Positions 8,770 through 17,104 of a stretch of DNA of 64,000 bases are shown here, piece after piece. The notes beneath the pieces were generated by a model. It was not told the origin of the DNA. It did not search any database and worked only from the letters and a program-made list of their open reading frames with translations. Source of the stretch: an uncultured Sphingomonadales bacterium (lineage in GTDB: Bacteria > Pseudomonadota > Alphaproteobacteria > Sphingomonadales > Sphingomonadaceae); assembly GCA_903821605.1 (NCBI GenBank), contig CAIJLZ010000007.1:1-64000 (forward strand), written 5' to 3'. A program made the translations under genes and the position numbers. Position 1 is the first letter of the stretch, and every line of letters begins with the position of its first letter.

Positions 8770-9576
8770 CTAGGTTGAGAGTGACAGATAGCCAAGCTGC
8801 GCGGCCTTGAAGACCGTCTGGCTGCGATTGACGGCATCAAGCTTGACCGAGGCATTGTGGATATGGAAGCGTACCGTCGCCCGACTACGCGACAGGATCA
8901 TGCCGATCTCGGCATCAGTCTTGCCAATCGCCGCCCAGCGCAGGCATTCGATTTCGCGCTTTGACAGCCTGGTGCCGGCTGGCAGCCTGGGCCGTGCGCC
9001 TGCTGCATGGACATAGCTGGCGATAAACGCGCGGCCCAAGGCGGTGAAGGCATCGCCGAATGCCGCGAATTCTGCGCTGAGATCTACTCGGTCCTGATCG
9101 ATCGGGTTGAAACTGACCGCCCCGATCTGCCCGAACGGCAGGTGGATCGGGACGACGATGGCGGCTTTCGTGCGCGCCCGCGTCTCGAAATGGGTCAGAT
9201 CAATGGCCGAGAGATAGCGGTTGGGCATGCGGGTGTGGAAACCTTCGGCATTTGCCCAGAAGATTTCGCTCTCGAACCGGCAGGCGCTGGTGAGCGGCGA
9301 GTTGAGCGCGATGCTCGAATTTTTCCACCACGCCTGTGCAGTGTCCGGCCAGCCGAAAACATCGTGCGCCAAAATCGCGCCCTGCGCATCGACCGGTGTG
9401 CCGCGATCGGCAATGTCATGGGTGGGCGCAACCCGCATGCCGGTGGCCTTCATCACCAGATGGTGCAGCGTCTCGGCCGCGCGGCGGATATCCTCCCGGT
9501 CACGCACCCGCACCGCCGCGATATTGTCGAGCGACAGCAAGCTCGCCGATGCACGTGACAATGCGGCCTTGGCCAT
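8770..9576 (-). CDS. LuxR-family regulator with N-terminal sensor (LuxR solo)
   Basis: A 268-residue protein with the LuxR plan. A ~170-residue N-terminal domain has the length and Trp-rich character of autoinducer-binding domains (WPDTAQAWWKNSSIALNSPL, FGQIGAVSFNP). The C-terminal GerE helix-turn-helix is LSKREIECLRWAAIGKTDAEIG followed by SRATVRFHIHNASVKLDAVNR. No luxI-type synthase occurs in this window, so it would act as a solo, sensing imported acyl-homoserine lactones or a catabolic ligand. It lies upstream of the TetR gene. A GGAG occurs 11 bases before the ATG. Confidence 0.83.
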   Translation of the reverse strand: MAKAALSRASASLLSLDNIAAVRVRDREDIRRAAETLHHLVMKATGMRVAPTHDIADRGTPVDAQGAILAHDVFGWPDTAQAWWKNSSIALNSPLTSACRFESEIFWANAEGFHTRMPNRYLSAIDLTHFETRARTKAAIVVPIHLPFGQIGAVSFNPIDQDRVDLSAEFAAFGDAFTALGRAFIASYVHAAGARPRLPAGTRLSKREIECLRWAAIGKTDAEIGMILSRSRATVRFHIHNASVKLDAVNRSQTVFKAAQLGYLSLST

Positions 9577-9584
9577 AAGCTGAA

Positions 9585-9689
9585 TTACTCCGCCGTTGTC
9601 GGGGCGTGATTGGCCCAGATGAGGGGGAGCACCGCCATGGCGCGGGCGAGGGCGATATCGAACGCACGGGTCATGAGGTCATCTTTCAT
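9585..9689 (-). CDS. possible 34-residue ORF between SDR and LuxR genes
   Basis: The 147-bp gap holds a short frame starting MKDDLMTRAFDIALARAM and ending HAPTTAE just 8 bases before the LuxR-solo start. Its end carries the GGAG that would serve the next gene, so it could be a coupled small gene. No own ribosome site and no known family; it may be chance. Confidence 0.2.
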   Translation of the reverse strand: MKDDLMTRAFDIALARAMAVLPLIWANHAPTTAE

Positions 9690-9723
9690 AGGAATACAGG
9701 CTTGGCCGCTGGCGTCGATGCGG

Positions 9724-10551
9724 TCAATACTTCACATTCTTGGTGAAGCCGCCGTCGACCGTCAAATTGACCCCCGTGATCCACGACGCACGCGCCGATG
9801 CCAGATACAGCACGGCGTCGGCAATTTCGTCCGGGCGTCCGAAACGACCTGCCGGGTGACGCAGGCGGTTGGCCTCGTAATAATCGGGCATCGCGTCTTG
9901 CAGAAAGCCCCAACTGCCGTCCTCGACAAAAATCGGGCCGGGGCAGACGCAATTCGCCCGGATGCCGAACTTCATATAATCAAGCGACAATTGATGGGTG
10001 TAATTGATCAGCGCGGCCTTCATCGCGCCATAGCTGAGGCCCGCTTCGCCAAAGGCGTGGTTCTCGATGGCGGTGATGGTCGACATCTGGACGAACGCGC
10101 CATGGCCTGATTCCTTGAGATAGGGCAGCGCCGTATCGAACATTGCCACCGCCGACATCAGGTCGACATTATAATTGATGTCCCAGCCTTTGCGGTTGCG
10201 CGGAATGCCGCCCAAGGCGCTGGCATTGGAGACGACAATATCGATCCCGCCCATGTCCTTGGCCGCCTGTTCGACCCAAGCGGTCACCTGATCGAAATAG
10301 CCGCAATCGACGACCGAGCCGAACACCGTGCCGCGCGGCGACAGTGCCGCGACGGCTTCTTCGACGCCATCGCCATGCAGCGGATTTGCCAATACATCGC
10401 CATCACTTGGATTGGGCTGTTCACCGCGCGCGCGGCGGCCGCAAAAACTGACAATGGCCCCCTCATCGAGAAAACGCTCGATCATCCGGCGGCCTAATCC
10501 GCGCGTGGCGGCGCTGATGACGACCTTCTTACCCTTGAGTTCAAGGTCCAT
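9724..10551 (-). CDS. SDR-family oxidoreductase
   Basis: A 275-residue short-chain dehydrogenase. The nucleotide motif is in SAATRGLGRRM (TGxxxGxG variant), the structural Asn in VSNASALGG, and the catalytic Tyr-Lys in GLSYGAMKAALINYT; the C-terminus ends ITGVNLTVDGG. It oxidises or reduces an alcohol/ketone with NAD(P)(H) in the cytosol. The start at 10551 is chosen because GAGGAGAGAGCC precedes it; an in-frame ATG 48 bases upstream lacks a site. It follows the Rieske oxygenase gene by 69 bases and may dehydrogenate a product of that enzyme (inference), as dihydrodiol dehydrogenases do. Confidence 0.88.
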   Translation of the reverse strand: MDLELKGKKVVISAATRGLGRRMIERFLDEGAIVSFCGRRARGEQPNPSDGDVLANPLHGDGVEEAVAALSPRGTVFGSVVDCGYFDQVTAWVEQAAKDMGGIDIVVSNASALGGIPRNRKGWDINYNVDLMSAVAMFDTALPYLKESGHGAFVQMSTITAIENHAFGEAGLSYGAMKAALINYTHQLSLDYMKFGIRANCVCPGPIFVEDGSWGFLQDAMPDYYEANRLRHPAGRFGRPDEIADAVLYLASARASWITGVNLTVDGGFTKNVKY

Positions 10552-10620
10552 GGCTCTCTCCTCTTGATATGCGGGTGATTGCGCGGGCGCGGGCGGCACT
10601 GGACCGCCCGCTGCACCGGT

Positions 10621-11997
10621 TTATTTGCGGCCGTCGAGATATTTGTCGAGCGTGTCGTGGACGTGACGAATGCGCGATTCCTGATAGGCGGACAGGGTCG
10701 CCGCGCCCTTGCCGCTGGCATACATGCCTTCGCGCTGCCAGCGCATGATCTCGGTATCTTGATCAAGCACGCTGCCCAGAAACGGGTCCATCCCCCCCTT
10801 GCTGGCAAAGCCTTCGCCCTCGACGATATCGACGGGCTGGGCGACTTCGAAGTCGGAACCATCGGTCGGCTTGGGCCGCAGCGTGATCATGTCGAAGATC
10901 GCATGATCCTGATCATGGCCGTCGGGGCGGAATAGCTGGATCAACGCCAGGCCCGGCGCGGGGTAGAATATCACGTTCGGGAAGACGTTATACTTCAACG
11001 AGTCGATCATCTCGGGCACCGAATAGGCGCTATAGTCGAGACCATAATCCCGCTTCATCTGGGCCTTGAGCTGTTCGGCCATCACCCAGCGCGCACTTTT
11101 GCCTTCCGGGACCAAGGTCCGTTCGCCGACCATCTTGGCATCGGCAACCAGCATGGAATCGAGCATTTCCTGTTCGGTCATCTTCACGCTGGAGGTCGGG
11201 CTGGGGACCGCCATGGCGCACAGGTCGCGGCTGATATGGTCGGAAAAAATGTCGTGCTGCATATTATGGTCGCCGACCACATGCGTCATTTCCGGGTGGA
11301 CATAGGGGGTGTGATAGGCCTCCATGAACGCCTCTTGCACCACCTTCCAATTGCACGACAAATGCTTACGAACATGGCCATGGACGTACCAGCCGGTCAG
11401 GTCCCAGTTCTTGAAATGCTCGGGCAGCACTTCAAGATAGTCGAGCAGCGACGGGCCTTCCTGCGCGAAGTTGATGAAGACGAAGCCGTTCCAGCTATCG
11501 ACCCGGACTTCCGGCAGGCATGCTTTTTTGCGGTCGAGATGGGCGAACTCCCAGTCGCACGGGATGTTCTTGATCGTCCCGTCGAGATTCCATTCCCAGC
11601 TGTGATAGGGGCAGCGTAGCGACGGCGACCAGCCATTGTCGCCCGAGGGCTTGAGCTTGGTGCCGCGATGCAGGCAGCTATTATAATAGCCCTTCAGCCC
11701 CTGTTCGGTGCGGACGATCACGACCGAGAGGCGGGCGAGGTCATAGACATAATAATCGCCGACTTCCGGCAGATGCTCTTCACGACAGGCATATTGCCAG
11801 ACGCGTTTCCACATGTGCTCGATCTCGCGCTCGAAAAATGCGCGGCTGGTATAGCGGTCGAACGGGATATCGGCCGTGGATTGCGGGGGATTGGATTGGG
11901 CCTGCAACACCGGCGGCAAATCGCCGTCGCGCCGCGCAATGTCCTGCCAGCTATTGTCGGGATATTGCGCGCGCACCTGCGCCTGAATGTCGTTCAT
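10621..11997 (-). CDS. Rieske aromatic-ring-hydroxylating oxygenase, alpha subunit
   Basis: A 458-residue oxygenase component. The Rieske [2Fe-2S] ligands C108/H110 (CLHRG) and C129/H132 (CPYHSW) are intact; the mononuclear-iron histidines H229 and H234 lie in EAYHTPYVHPEM. It would insert oxygen into an aromatic or related substrate, taking electrons from a ferredoxin/reductase. No beta subunit, ferredoxin or reductase gene is nearby, so partners must be encoded elsewhere or it belongs to the alpha-only class. The start is supported by GCAGAGGAGAGGACAG. It heads a minus-strand run with SDR, regulators and amidohydrolase. Confidence 0.9.
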   Translation of the reverse strand: MNDIQAQVRAQYPDNSWQDIARRDGDLPPVLQAQSNPPQSTADIPFDRYTSRAFFEREIEHMWKRVWQYACREEHLPEVGDYYVYDLARLSVVIVRTEQGLKGYYNSCLHRGTKLKPSGDNGWSPSLRCPYHSWEWNLDGTIKNIPCDWEFAHLDRKKACLPEVRVDSWNGFVFINFAQEGPSLLDYLEVLPEHFKNWDLTGWYVHGHVRKHLSCNWKVVQEAFMEAYHTPYVHPEMTHVVGDHNMQHDIFSDHISRDLCAMAVPSPTSSVKMTEQEMLDSMLVADAKMVGERTLVPEGKSARWVMAEQLKAQMKRDYGLDYSAYSVPEMIDSLKYNVFPNVIFYPAPGLALIQLFRPDGHDQDHAIFDMITLRPKPTDGSDFEVAQPVDIVEGEGFASKGGMDPFLGSVLDQDTEIMRWQREGMYASGKGAATLSAYQESRIRHVHDTLDKYLDGRK

Positions 11998-12118
11998 CTG
12001 TCCTCTCCTCTGCGAGAATCACCTTGGGGTGATCTTCTCTACACACAGAAAATGAACCATCACTCATATTTGTCAAGCAATGATGGCAGGCCACGCCCTC
12101 ACCACCTGCGCAGCACGA

Positions 12119-12922
12119 TCAGCGCCCTTGGAAAACTGGCTTGCGCTTGGCGACAAAGGCCTGACATGCCTCAGCAAAATCCTCGGTCAGCAGCGCCAGC
12201 GTCTGCACATGATTTTCCAGTTCGATGGCGCTATCGAGGCTGGTGGCCGCCAGATTGGCCCACATCACTTGCTTGCTATGCTTGACGGCATAAGGGCTGT
12301 TCTCGGCAATCAGGCGCGCGATCGACAGGGCCTCATCAAGCAGCGCGTCTTCCGGAACGATGCGGCTGATCAGCCCGGTTCGCTCCGCTTCTTCGGCCAG
12401 CACCGGGCGACCGGTCAGCATGATCTCGAACGCGCGGCCCGCGCCGATCAGACGCGGCAGATGATAGCTGATCCCGCACTCCCCGGCGCTCAACCCGATA
12501 CGCACCGCGCCGATCAAGAAGGTCGCGGACGGGCTGGCGATGCGGATGTCGCTGGCGAGCGTGATGCCAAAGCCCGCGCCCGCGACCGCCCCTTGCACGG
12601 CGGCGATGACCGGCTGGCGCAGCTTGTTGATCTGCAGCATCAGCCCGGCGAACAGCTCTTGCAACGCCATGTTCTCGATTGCCCCCTTGGGGGCATCATC
12701 GCCGAGAATGACCTGTTTGAGGTCAAGCCCTGCACAAAAGGCCTTGCCCTCGCCGACGAGGATGACAACCCGGCAGTCGGGATCGGCCTCTGCCTCGCTC
12801 AGGGCGGCGCGCAGGTCGTGCACCATGTCGAGCGTCAACGCATTGCGCGACCCGGCCCTAGCCAGGGTAATGATAGCGATACCGTCGGTGGTGCGGTCAA
12901 GCCTGATCAATTGTGCGGTCAT
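12119..12922 (-). CDS. enoyl-CoA hydratase/isomerase family protein
   Basis: A 267-residue crotonase-fold protein. The CoA/oxyanion-hole regions are GKAFCAGLDLK and GAVAGAGFGITLASDIRIAS. The segment at the usual catalytic glutamates reads GLSAGECGISYHLPRLIG, retaining one Glu. Members hydrate or isomerise acyl-CoA double bonds in beta-oxidation and side-chain catabolism. It is coupled to the upstream SMP-30 gene by a four-base ATGA overlap, so the two act together. The exact reaction cannot be fixed because the glutamate pattern varies within the superfamily. Confidence 0.86.
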   Translation of the reverse strand: MTAQLIRLDRTTDGIAIITLARAGSRNALTLDMVHDLRAALSEAEADPDCRVVILVGEGKAFCAGLDLKQVILGDDAPKGAIENMALQELFAGLMLQINKLRQPVIAAVQGAVAGAGFGITLASDIRIASPSATFLIGAVRIGLSAGECGISYHLPRLIGAGRAFEIMLTGRPVLAEEAERTGLISRIVPEDALLDEALSIARLIAENSPYAVKHSKQVMWANLAATSLDSAIELENHVQTLALLTEDFAEACQAFVAKRKPVFQGR

Positions 12923-13824
12923 GCGACTGAGGTATCCTTGGTGATCCGGGCTTTGAAATCGCGCTGGCCGGGCACATCGACCCGGATCTTGACCACCCCA
13001 CCGACGCCCGGATGATCCGCATTGCCGGCGGTGGCGATGTAGAGATCGTGCAGGTCCGGTCCGCCAAAGGCCAGGCTGATGAGATGTGGAAAGGGCAGGT
13101 GGATCAAGCGATCAAGCGTCCCATCCGGCAGATAGCGCCGTAGATTAGCGCTGGACCAGCCGGCGACCCAGACCGCGCCCGCGCTGTCGACGACGAGACC
13201 ATCCGAATCCTCCATCGGCACGAACAATTCGGGCGTGCCCGGCGAGCCGTTGGGATCCAGCGGATAACGCCAGATGCCGACCGATGTTTCCGAATGATAC
13301 ATGTGACGGCCATCCGGGCTGAAGCCGATGCCGTTGGAGACGAACACATCGTCGCGCAAGATGCGGAGCGTGCCATCGGGTGAAAGGTAAAACAGCTTGC
13401 CCAACTGGGGTGCGACACCCAATTCCATGATCGAAATAAAGTCGATGGTGCCGCCATAGATACCACCATGGCGGTCGGCCTCCATGTCGTTGATGGCAAT
13501 GATCGCTTCGCCGCCAATTTCGCTCAGTAAGGGCGTCGTCTCGCCGGTGGCGGCATCGATCCATGCCATGCCGCCGCGGCCACCGCAGATGATCGCGCCA
13601 TCCTCGGTCATCACCGCGCCGCCGATCCACTGGCGATCAGCCAGTACGGTCTCCACCGGCTGACCGGGGCGCTGGCGATAATAGCCGGTGCCGGTCAGGT
13701 CGCTGAACCAGAGCGTGCCATCGTCCTCAACGCGCGGCGCTTCGACAAATTGATAGCCCGTCGCCAAGGTGGTGAAATCATCACGCGCTTCTGCGGTTGG
13801 GGTGGCCGCATTCTGACTCGTCAT
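12919..13824 (-). CDS. SMP-30/gluconolactonase family protein
   Basis: A 301-residue six-bladed beta-propeller of the SMP-30/regucalcin/lactonase family. Typical metal-site segments are EAPRVEDDGTLWFSDLTG (first Glu), VSNGIGFSPDGRHMYHSET (Asn) and DSDGLVVDSAGAVWVAGW (Asp). Such enzymes hydrolyse sugar or other lactones. The start at 13824 is preceded by AGGAGAGCG; an ATG 18 bases upstream lacks a site. It is coupled to the enoyl-CoA hydratase. In this context it probably opens a lactone intermediate, but the substrate is unknown. Confidence 0.87.
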   Translation of the reverse strand: MTSQNAATPTAEARDDFTTLATGYQFVEAPRVEDDGTLWFSDLTGTGYYRQRPGQPVETVLADRQWIGGAVMTEDGAIICGGRGGMAWIDAATGETTPLLSEIGGEAIIAINDMEADRHGGIYGGTIDFISIMELGVAPQLGKLFYLSPDGTLRILRDDVFVSNGIGFSPDGRHMYHSETSVGIWRYPLDPNGSPGTPELFVPMEDSDGLVVDSAGAVWVAGWSSANLRRYLPDGTLDRLIHLPFPHLISLAFGGPDLHDLYIATAGNADHPGVGGVVKIRVDVPGQRDFKARITKDTSVA

Positions 13825-13904
13825 CGCGCTCTCCTGTATCATTGTTTGACGAAGATTATGGCGGCGGCATGGGTGACGGATAGCTCACGCTTTGTCCAGT
13901 CCAT

Positions 13905-13931
13905 GGGCATGGGCATGGGCGGGGGCGGGGG
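13905..13931 (+). promoter_or_regulatory. G-quadruplex-type motif in divergent intergenic region
   Basis: Five G runs of at least three (GGG, GGG, GGG, GGGGG, GGGGG) separated by CAT, CAT, C and C lie between the divergent SMP-30 and cytochrome c genes. The spacing satisfies the classical G-quadruplex pattern on the plus strand. A regulatory role is inferred only from position. Confidence 0.35.
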
Positions 13932-13992
13932 CCACCAAGCGCGCCTCGTTTAGGGTCACCGGCGCAAACGTCGCGACGTTGCCAATTGCTCA

Positions 13993-14007
13993 TGCTGCGT
14001 TGCAGCA
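13993..14007. promoter_or_regulatory. inverted repeat upstream of cytochrome c gene
   Basis: TGCTGC and GCAGCA form a perfect 6-bp inverted repeat with a GTT centre, about 90 bases before the cytochrome start. It could be an operator or a small hairpin. Confidence 0.25.
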
Positions 14008-14097
14008 ATTTCCATTGCCGCGCCGATTGGCCTGCCTAGGTTTGCCGCATCGGCGAAGGTGCTTGAACCGGCAGATGGCGCGAAATGGGGGAATATT

Positions 14098-14493
14098 ATG
14101 AAGATCACGTCGCTCATCATCGCCCTTGGCGGGCTTGCCGCTGTCACTGCCGGGGCTTTTGTGCCGGATCATGCGGCGGCAGAGGACGCGCCGGGCCGTG
14201 CGCAATTCATGGAGACGTGCGCCGCCTGTCACCAACCCGATGGCACGGGCATTCCGGGCGCGTTTCCGGCGCTTGCCGGCACGCCCTTCGTGCAGGGTGA
14301 CGCCAAGGCGGTGGTGACTGTGCTGATCAATGGCCGCGCCGGAATGCCGAGCTTTCGCGACGATCTCACCGATGAGCAGATCGCCAACGCCCTGACTTAT
14401 GTTCGCTCGGCATGGGGCAACCAGGCCGCGCCGATCTCGCGCGACATGGTGGCAGAGGTGCGCCGCGCGGCGGATCAGACCGGCGGGATTTGA
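14098..14493 (+). CDS. class I c-type cytochrome, secreted
   Basis: A 131-residue protein with an N-terminal signal peptide (~1-27) and one haem-binding CAACH motif (C41, C44, H45); M83 in AGMPSF is the probable axial methionine. The fold and length fit a small periplasmic cytochrome c that carries electrons from a dehydrogenase to the respiratory chain. The start is set by GGGGGA eight bases upstream. It is the only plus-strand gene in the catabolic block, and its 3' end overlaps the convergent VOC gene by 19 bases. A cognate periplasmic dehydrogenase is not in the window. Confidence 0.9.
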   Translation: MKITSLIIALGGLAAVTAGAFVPDHAAAEDAPGRAQFMETCAACHQPDGTGIPGAFPALAGTPFVQGDAKAVVTVLINGRAGMPSFRDDLTDEQIANALTYVRSAWGNQAAPISRDMVAEVRRAADQTGGI

Positions 14494-14969
14494 TCGTTGG
14501 CGTGGACTTCGATCAGTTCGAACACATTGCCGAAAAAGTCGCGGCCATAGGTCGCGGCATAGCCTTGTTTATGGCCATCGGCATGGAGGGTGATCGCGTC
14601 CAGATTGGGCGGGGTGTGAAAGCGGATGCCCGCCGAGAGCATCCGGTCATAGACCGCCTTGATATCGTCAACCTGCAAACAGAAATGGGTATAGCCGAAG
14701 CGATTGACGCCTTCGTTCGGGTCCTGCGGTGCGGCGCGCGGGCTGAGATATTCGAACACCTCGATGAAGGTGTTGCCAAGCCGCGCAAGGAATTGCTTGC
14801 CGGCGCAATTTTCGAGCCCGACGATCGCATCGATCATCGCATTGCCCGCTTCCCATGACACGTCGGATGCCTCTTGTGCACCCAGCAGGTCGATATAGAA
14901 TGTGCGGGCAATCTCGATATCGGGGACCGACACCGCGATATGGTGGATGCCCTGAATATGCCGTCTCAT
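14475..14969 (-). CDS. VOC-family (glyoxalase/bleomycin-resistance fold) protein
   Basis: A 164-residue protein. Two paired beta-alpha-beta-beta-beta modules are visible: GIHHIAVSVPDIEIARTFY at the N-terminus and GYTHFCLQVDDIKAVYDRM after residue ~85, ending FFGNVFELIEVH. Histidines and the late Glu fit the metal site of VOC enzymes (epimerases, lyases, extradiol dioxygenases). It lies downstream of an SDR gene, separated by a minus-strand terminator, so it probably has its own promoter. The reaction is unknown. Confidence 0.83.
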   Translation of the reverse strand: MRRHIQGIHHIAVSVPDIEIARTFYIDLLGAQEASDVSWEAGNAMIDAIVGLENCAGKQFLARLGNTFIEVFEYLSPRAAPQDPNEGVNRFGYTHFCLQVDDIKAVYDRMLSAGIRFHTPPNLDAITLHADGHKQGYAATYGRDFFGNVFELIEVHANDQIPPV

Positions 14970-15014
14970 CGGGTGATCCTCTTCGGATGATGGGGATGCT
15001 GATGGGGTGTCATG

Positions 15015-15045
15015 AAAAACGGGCGCCCCTTGCGGTGGCGCCCGT
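15015..15045 (-). terminator. intrinsic terminator after SDR gene (minus strand)
   Basis: Read on the minus strand, 9-bp perfect arms ACGGGCGCC and GGCGCCCGT with a 9-base loop are followed by a run of T. It lies 15 bases after the SDR stop and before the VOC gene. Confidence 0.82.
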
Positions 15046-15059
15046 CTGTCTTGCCCCGA

Positions 15060-15746
15060 TTACCAGGCGTGGGTTTCGCCATTCCATTTAAGGAAGTCGC
15101 CGCTGCGATCCAGCGTCCAGTCGGCCGTGACCTGGCGGATGCCGGTCGCGCTTTCCTCGGTGGTGATGTCGGCACCCGGGCCGCCCATGTCGGTCTGCAC
15201 CCAGCCCGGATGGACGAGGCCGATGATGATGCCGCGATCCTTGAGATCAATCGCCACCGACCGCATCATGCGGTTGAGACCGGCCTTGGCGGCCACATAG
15301 GCGTAAAAGCCGCCATAAGGCCAAGTCGAAGCGGCAAGCTGGCTCGAGAAGTTGATGACCTTCGATCCTTCCTTCAAGCGCGGCAGGAAGGCCTGCATCA
15401 CGCGCAACGGACCCATGACCATGATGTTGAGCGCATCCTGCCAAGCGGCCCAGTCGGACGAACCGAATTCCAGTTCGGCTGGGATGGGCCCCGCGACACC
15501 AGCGACGTTGAGCAGCACGTCGATGTTGTCAGTGCCGGTGCTGGCCGCGCCTGCCTTGACCGATGCATCGCTGCCGACATCCATGTCGTGGATCGTGACC
15601 TTGCCGCCCGAGCCAGCGGCCACCGCGTTCAGGCCTTCCGACGGGCTGCGGCAAAGGGCGAACACGCGGTCGCCATTGGCCGCATATTGACGGACGAGTT
15701 CAAGTCCGATGCCGCGTGCGGCGCCGGTGATTGCGATATTGGCCAT
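15060..15746 (-). CDS. SDR-family oxidoreductase
   Basis: A 228-residue short-chain dehydrogenase. The cofactor motif is ITGAARGIGLELVRQY, the Asn motif LLNVAGVAG, and the active site FYAYVAAKAGLNRMMRS (Tyr-Lys). The start at 15746 follows AAGGAGAACGACCC; the longer upstream frame lacks any site. An intrinsic terminator closes the transcript, so it is probably a single-gene unit. It resembles C-factor-like carbonyl reductases in length; substrate unknown. Confidence 0.88.
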   Translation of the reverse strand: MANIAITGAARGIGLELVRQYAANGDRVFALCRSPSEGLNAVAAGSGGKVTIHDMDVGSDASVKAGAASTGTDNIDVLLNVAGVAGPIPAELEFGSSDWAAWQDALNIMVMGPLRVMQAFLPRLKEGSKVINFSSQLAASTWPYGGFYAYVAAKAGLNRMMRSVAIDLKDRGIIIGLVHPGWVQTDMGGPGADITTEESATGIRQVTADWTLDRSGDFLKWNGETHAW

Positions 15747-16013
15747 GGGTCGTTCTCCTTGCTGAAGGCTGCGTGCTAAAGGGGGGTAATCAGAGCGGAT
15801 GGGGCAGGGGATTGGCAAGCGCATGCCCGCTGGGGCCGCGCCCAGCCGCATGCACGGGCGCGATGGACGCACCCACTGGCGATGTCATGGCAATTGCGGT
15901 TGTGCCGGCCAACACCCTCTCCACCTTATTTGTTATCGCAGATGAGTATGACGCGCGCCAAGCGCCCGCATAACTCATGCTTTAGACAGTGATGGCGGCG
16001 CGGATGAGCCGAC

Positions 16014-16481
16014 TTATTCAGTCGCGCTCCACCAGGCTTCCATCGCCGGGCGCAGCACTTCGGACACCAGTTCGACCACAAAGCCCGCCGTCGGCGGCCG
16101 CAGATAGCAGAGCACGCCATAGCCCTCTTCCGGTGGCGCGCCAGCACCAATCACCACCCAACCCGCGGCGATCAGCTTTTCGGTCTCGGCCTTCAAGTCA
16201 TCGACCCAGACGCCGACATGACGACCGTCGGGGAAGACCGCCGGATCGTAGAAGCTGCCCTTGGGGCCTTTGCAGATTTCGAGATGATGCGGCCCTGCGC
16301 GCGAATAGACCGCCTCGACGCGATAGTGCTGCAACCCGTCTGCCGGGGTCCAGAAGGGCAGTGGATCGAATACCCGCACGGGCGTCCATTCCAAGTTCAT
16401 CGTCTCGCCCAATTCGCGCTGCGCGGTCGCGAGATCGTCGACAACGATCCCGGTGTGAAAAATCCGCTGAAAATCAATCAT
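16014..16481 (-). CDS. VOC-family protein
   Basis: A 155-residue protein with the vicinal-oxygen-chelate fold: RIFHTGIVVDDLATAQREL near the N-terminus, HHLEICKGPKGSFYD in the middle and HVGVWVDDLKAETEKLI before the C-terminal half, where Glu occurs in GFVVELVSE. The start at 16481 follows AGGAG eight bases upstream. It has no operon partner on its strand within 260 bases. Member enzymes include glyoxalases and epimerases; the function here is unknown. Confidence 0.82.
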   Translation of the reverse strand: MIDFQRIFHTGIVVDDLATAQRELGETMNLEWTPVRVFDPLPFWTPADGLQHYRVEAVYSRAGPHHLEICKGPKGSFYDPAVFPDGRHVGVWVDDLKAETEKLIAAGWVVIGAGAPPEEGYGVLCYLRPPTAGFVVELVSEVLRPAMEAWWSATE

Positions 16482-16654
16482 GGTCGAGACTCCTATGGCG
16501 CGGCTACTGACAGGCGCGATCAAGCGCTACCCTAGAAGGGCCGCGCCCGAAAGGCCAAGCTCGCGCTTTGGCGAGGGGGATGGGGATGGGGATGGTCGGA
16601 TTGCAACGCTGCGCGCGTCCCAGCGGCTGCCGATGAGCGGCCAGCGGCGCTGCG

Positions 16655-17104
16655 TCAGACGGTCGGGTCATCCATGAAGATGTGTTTGGTGATGGTGACC
16701 GGCATGGTGGCCGTGGTGACGAACGGCAGGCTCAGCGGAACGATATAGGTCGCCGTGACCTCGAATTCGACCGTGCCGGCCATGGCGGCGGTTTCTTCCT
16801 GCTCCACATCAACGGTGAGATTGTCATCCCGCAATAGATAGGGCGAACTGGTGACCCGGCTGCGCACCAGCCCCGCGATCTGCTCACCGGAGAGCGGCGC
16901 GGTAGAGGCGTTGAGGAATTCGACCGAGGCATTGCGGGCGACATCAGCAATTGCCGAACGCAATGCACCACGGGATTGGAGGGCAAGGCCGAACTGGAGA
17001 ATACCAAAGAATAAGGCGAGCAAGATCGGTGCTGCAATGGCAAATTCCACCGCCGAAGCCGCGCGCCGATCACCCGCAAGTCGTCGAAATGGCCGGCGCA
17101 TCAC
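16655..17104 (-). CDS. TadE-like minor pilin/pilus assembly protein
   Basis: A 149-residue protein with the TadE signature: a short basic leader (RRPFRRLAGDRRA), then ASAVEFAIAAPILLALFFGILQFG, a prepilin-like hydrophobic helix with the conserved Glu. TadE proteins are minor pilins of the Tad/Flp type IVc pilus, processed by a prepilin peptidase. It overlaps the next upstream gene by four bases (ATGA). No other tad/cpa genes are in the window. Confidence 0.85.
   Translation of the reverse strand: MMRRPFRRLAGDRRAASAVEFAIAAPILLALFFGILQFGLALQSRGALRSAIADVARNASVEFLNASTAPLSGEQIAGLVRSRVTSSPYLLRDDNLTVDVEQEETAAMAGTVEFEVTATYIVPLSLPFVTTATMPVTITKHIFMDDPTV

Noticed and set aside
16573-16595. G-rich run (GGGGG, GGGG, GGGG, GG) upstream of the VOC gene as a G-quadruplex.
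   Set aside because: Only three runs of three or more G; the fourth is two, so the classical pattern is not met.
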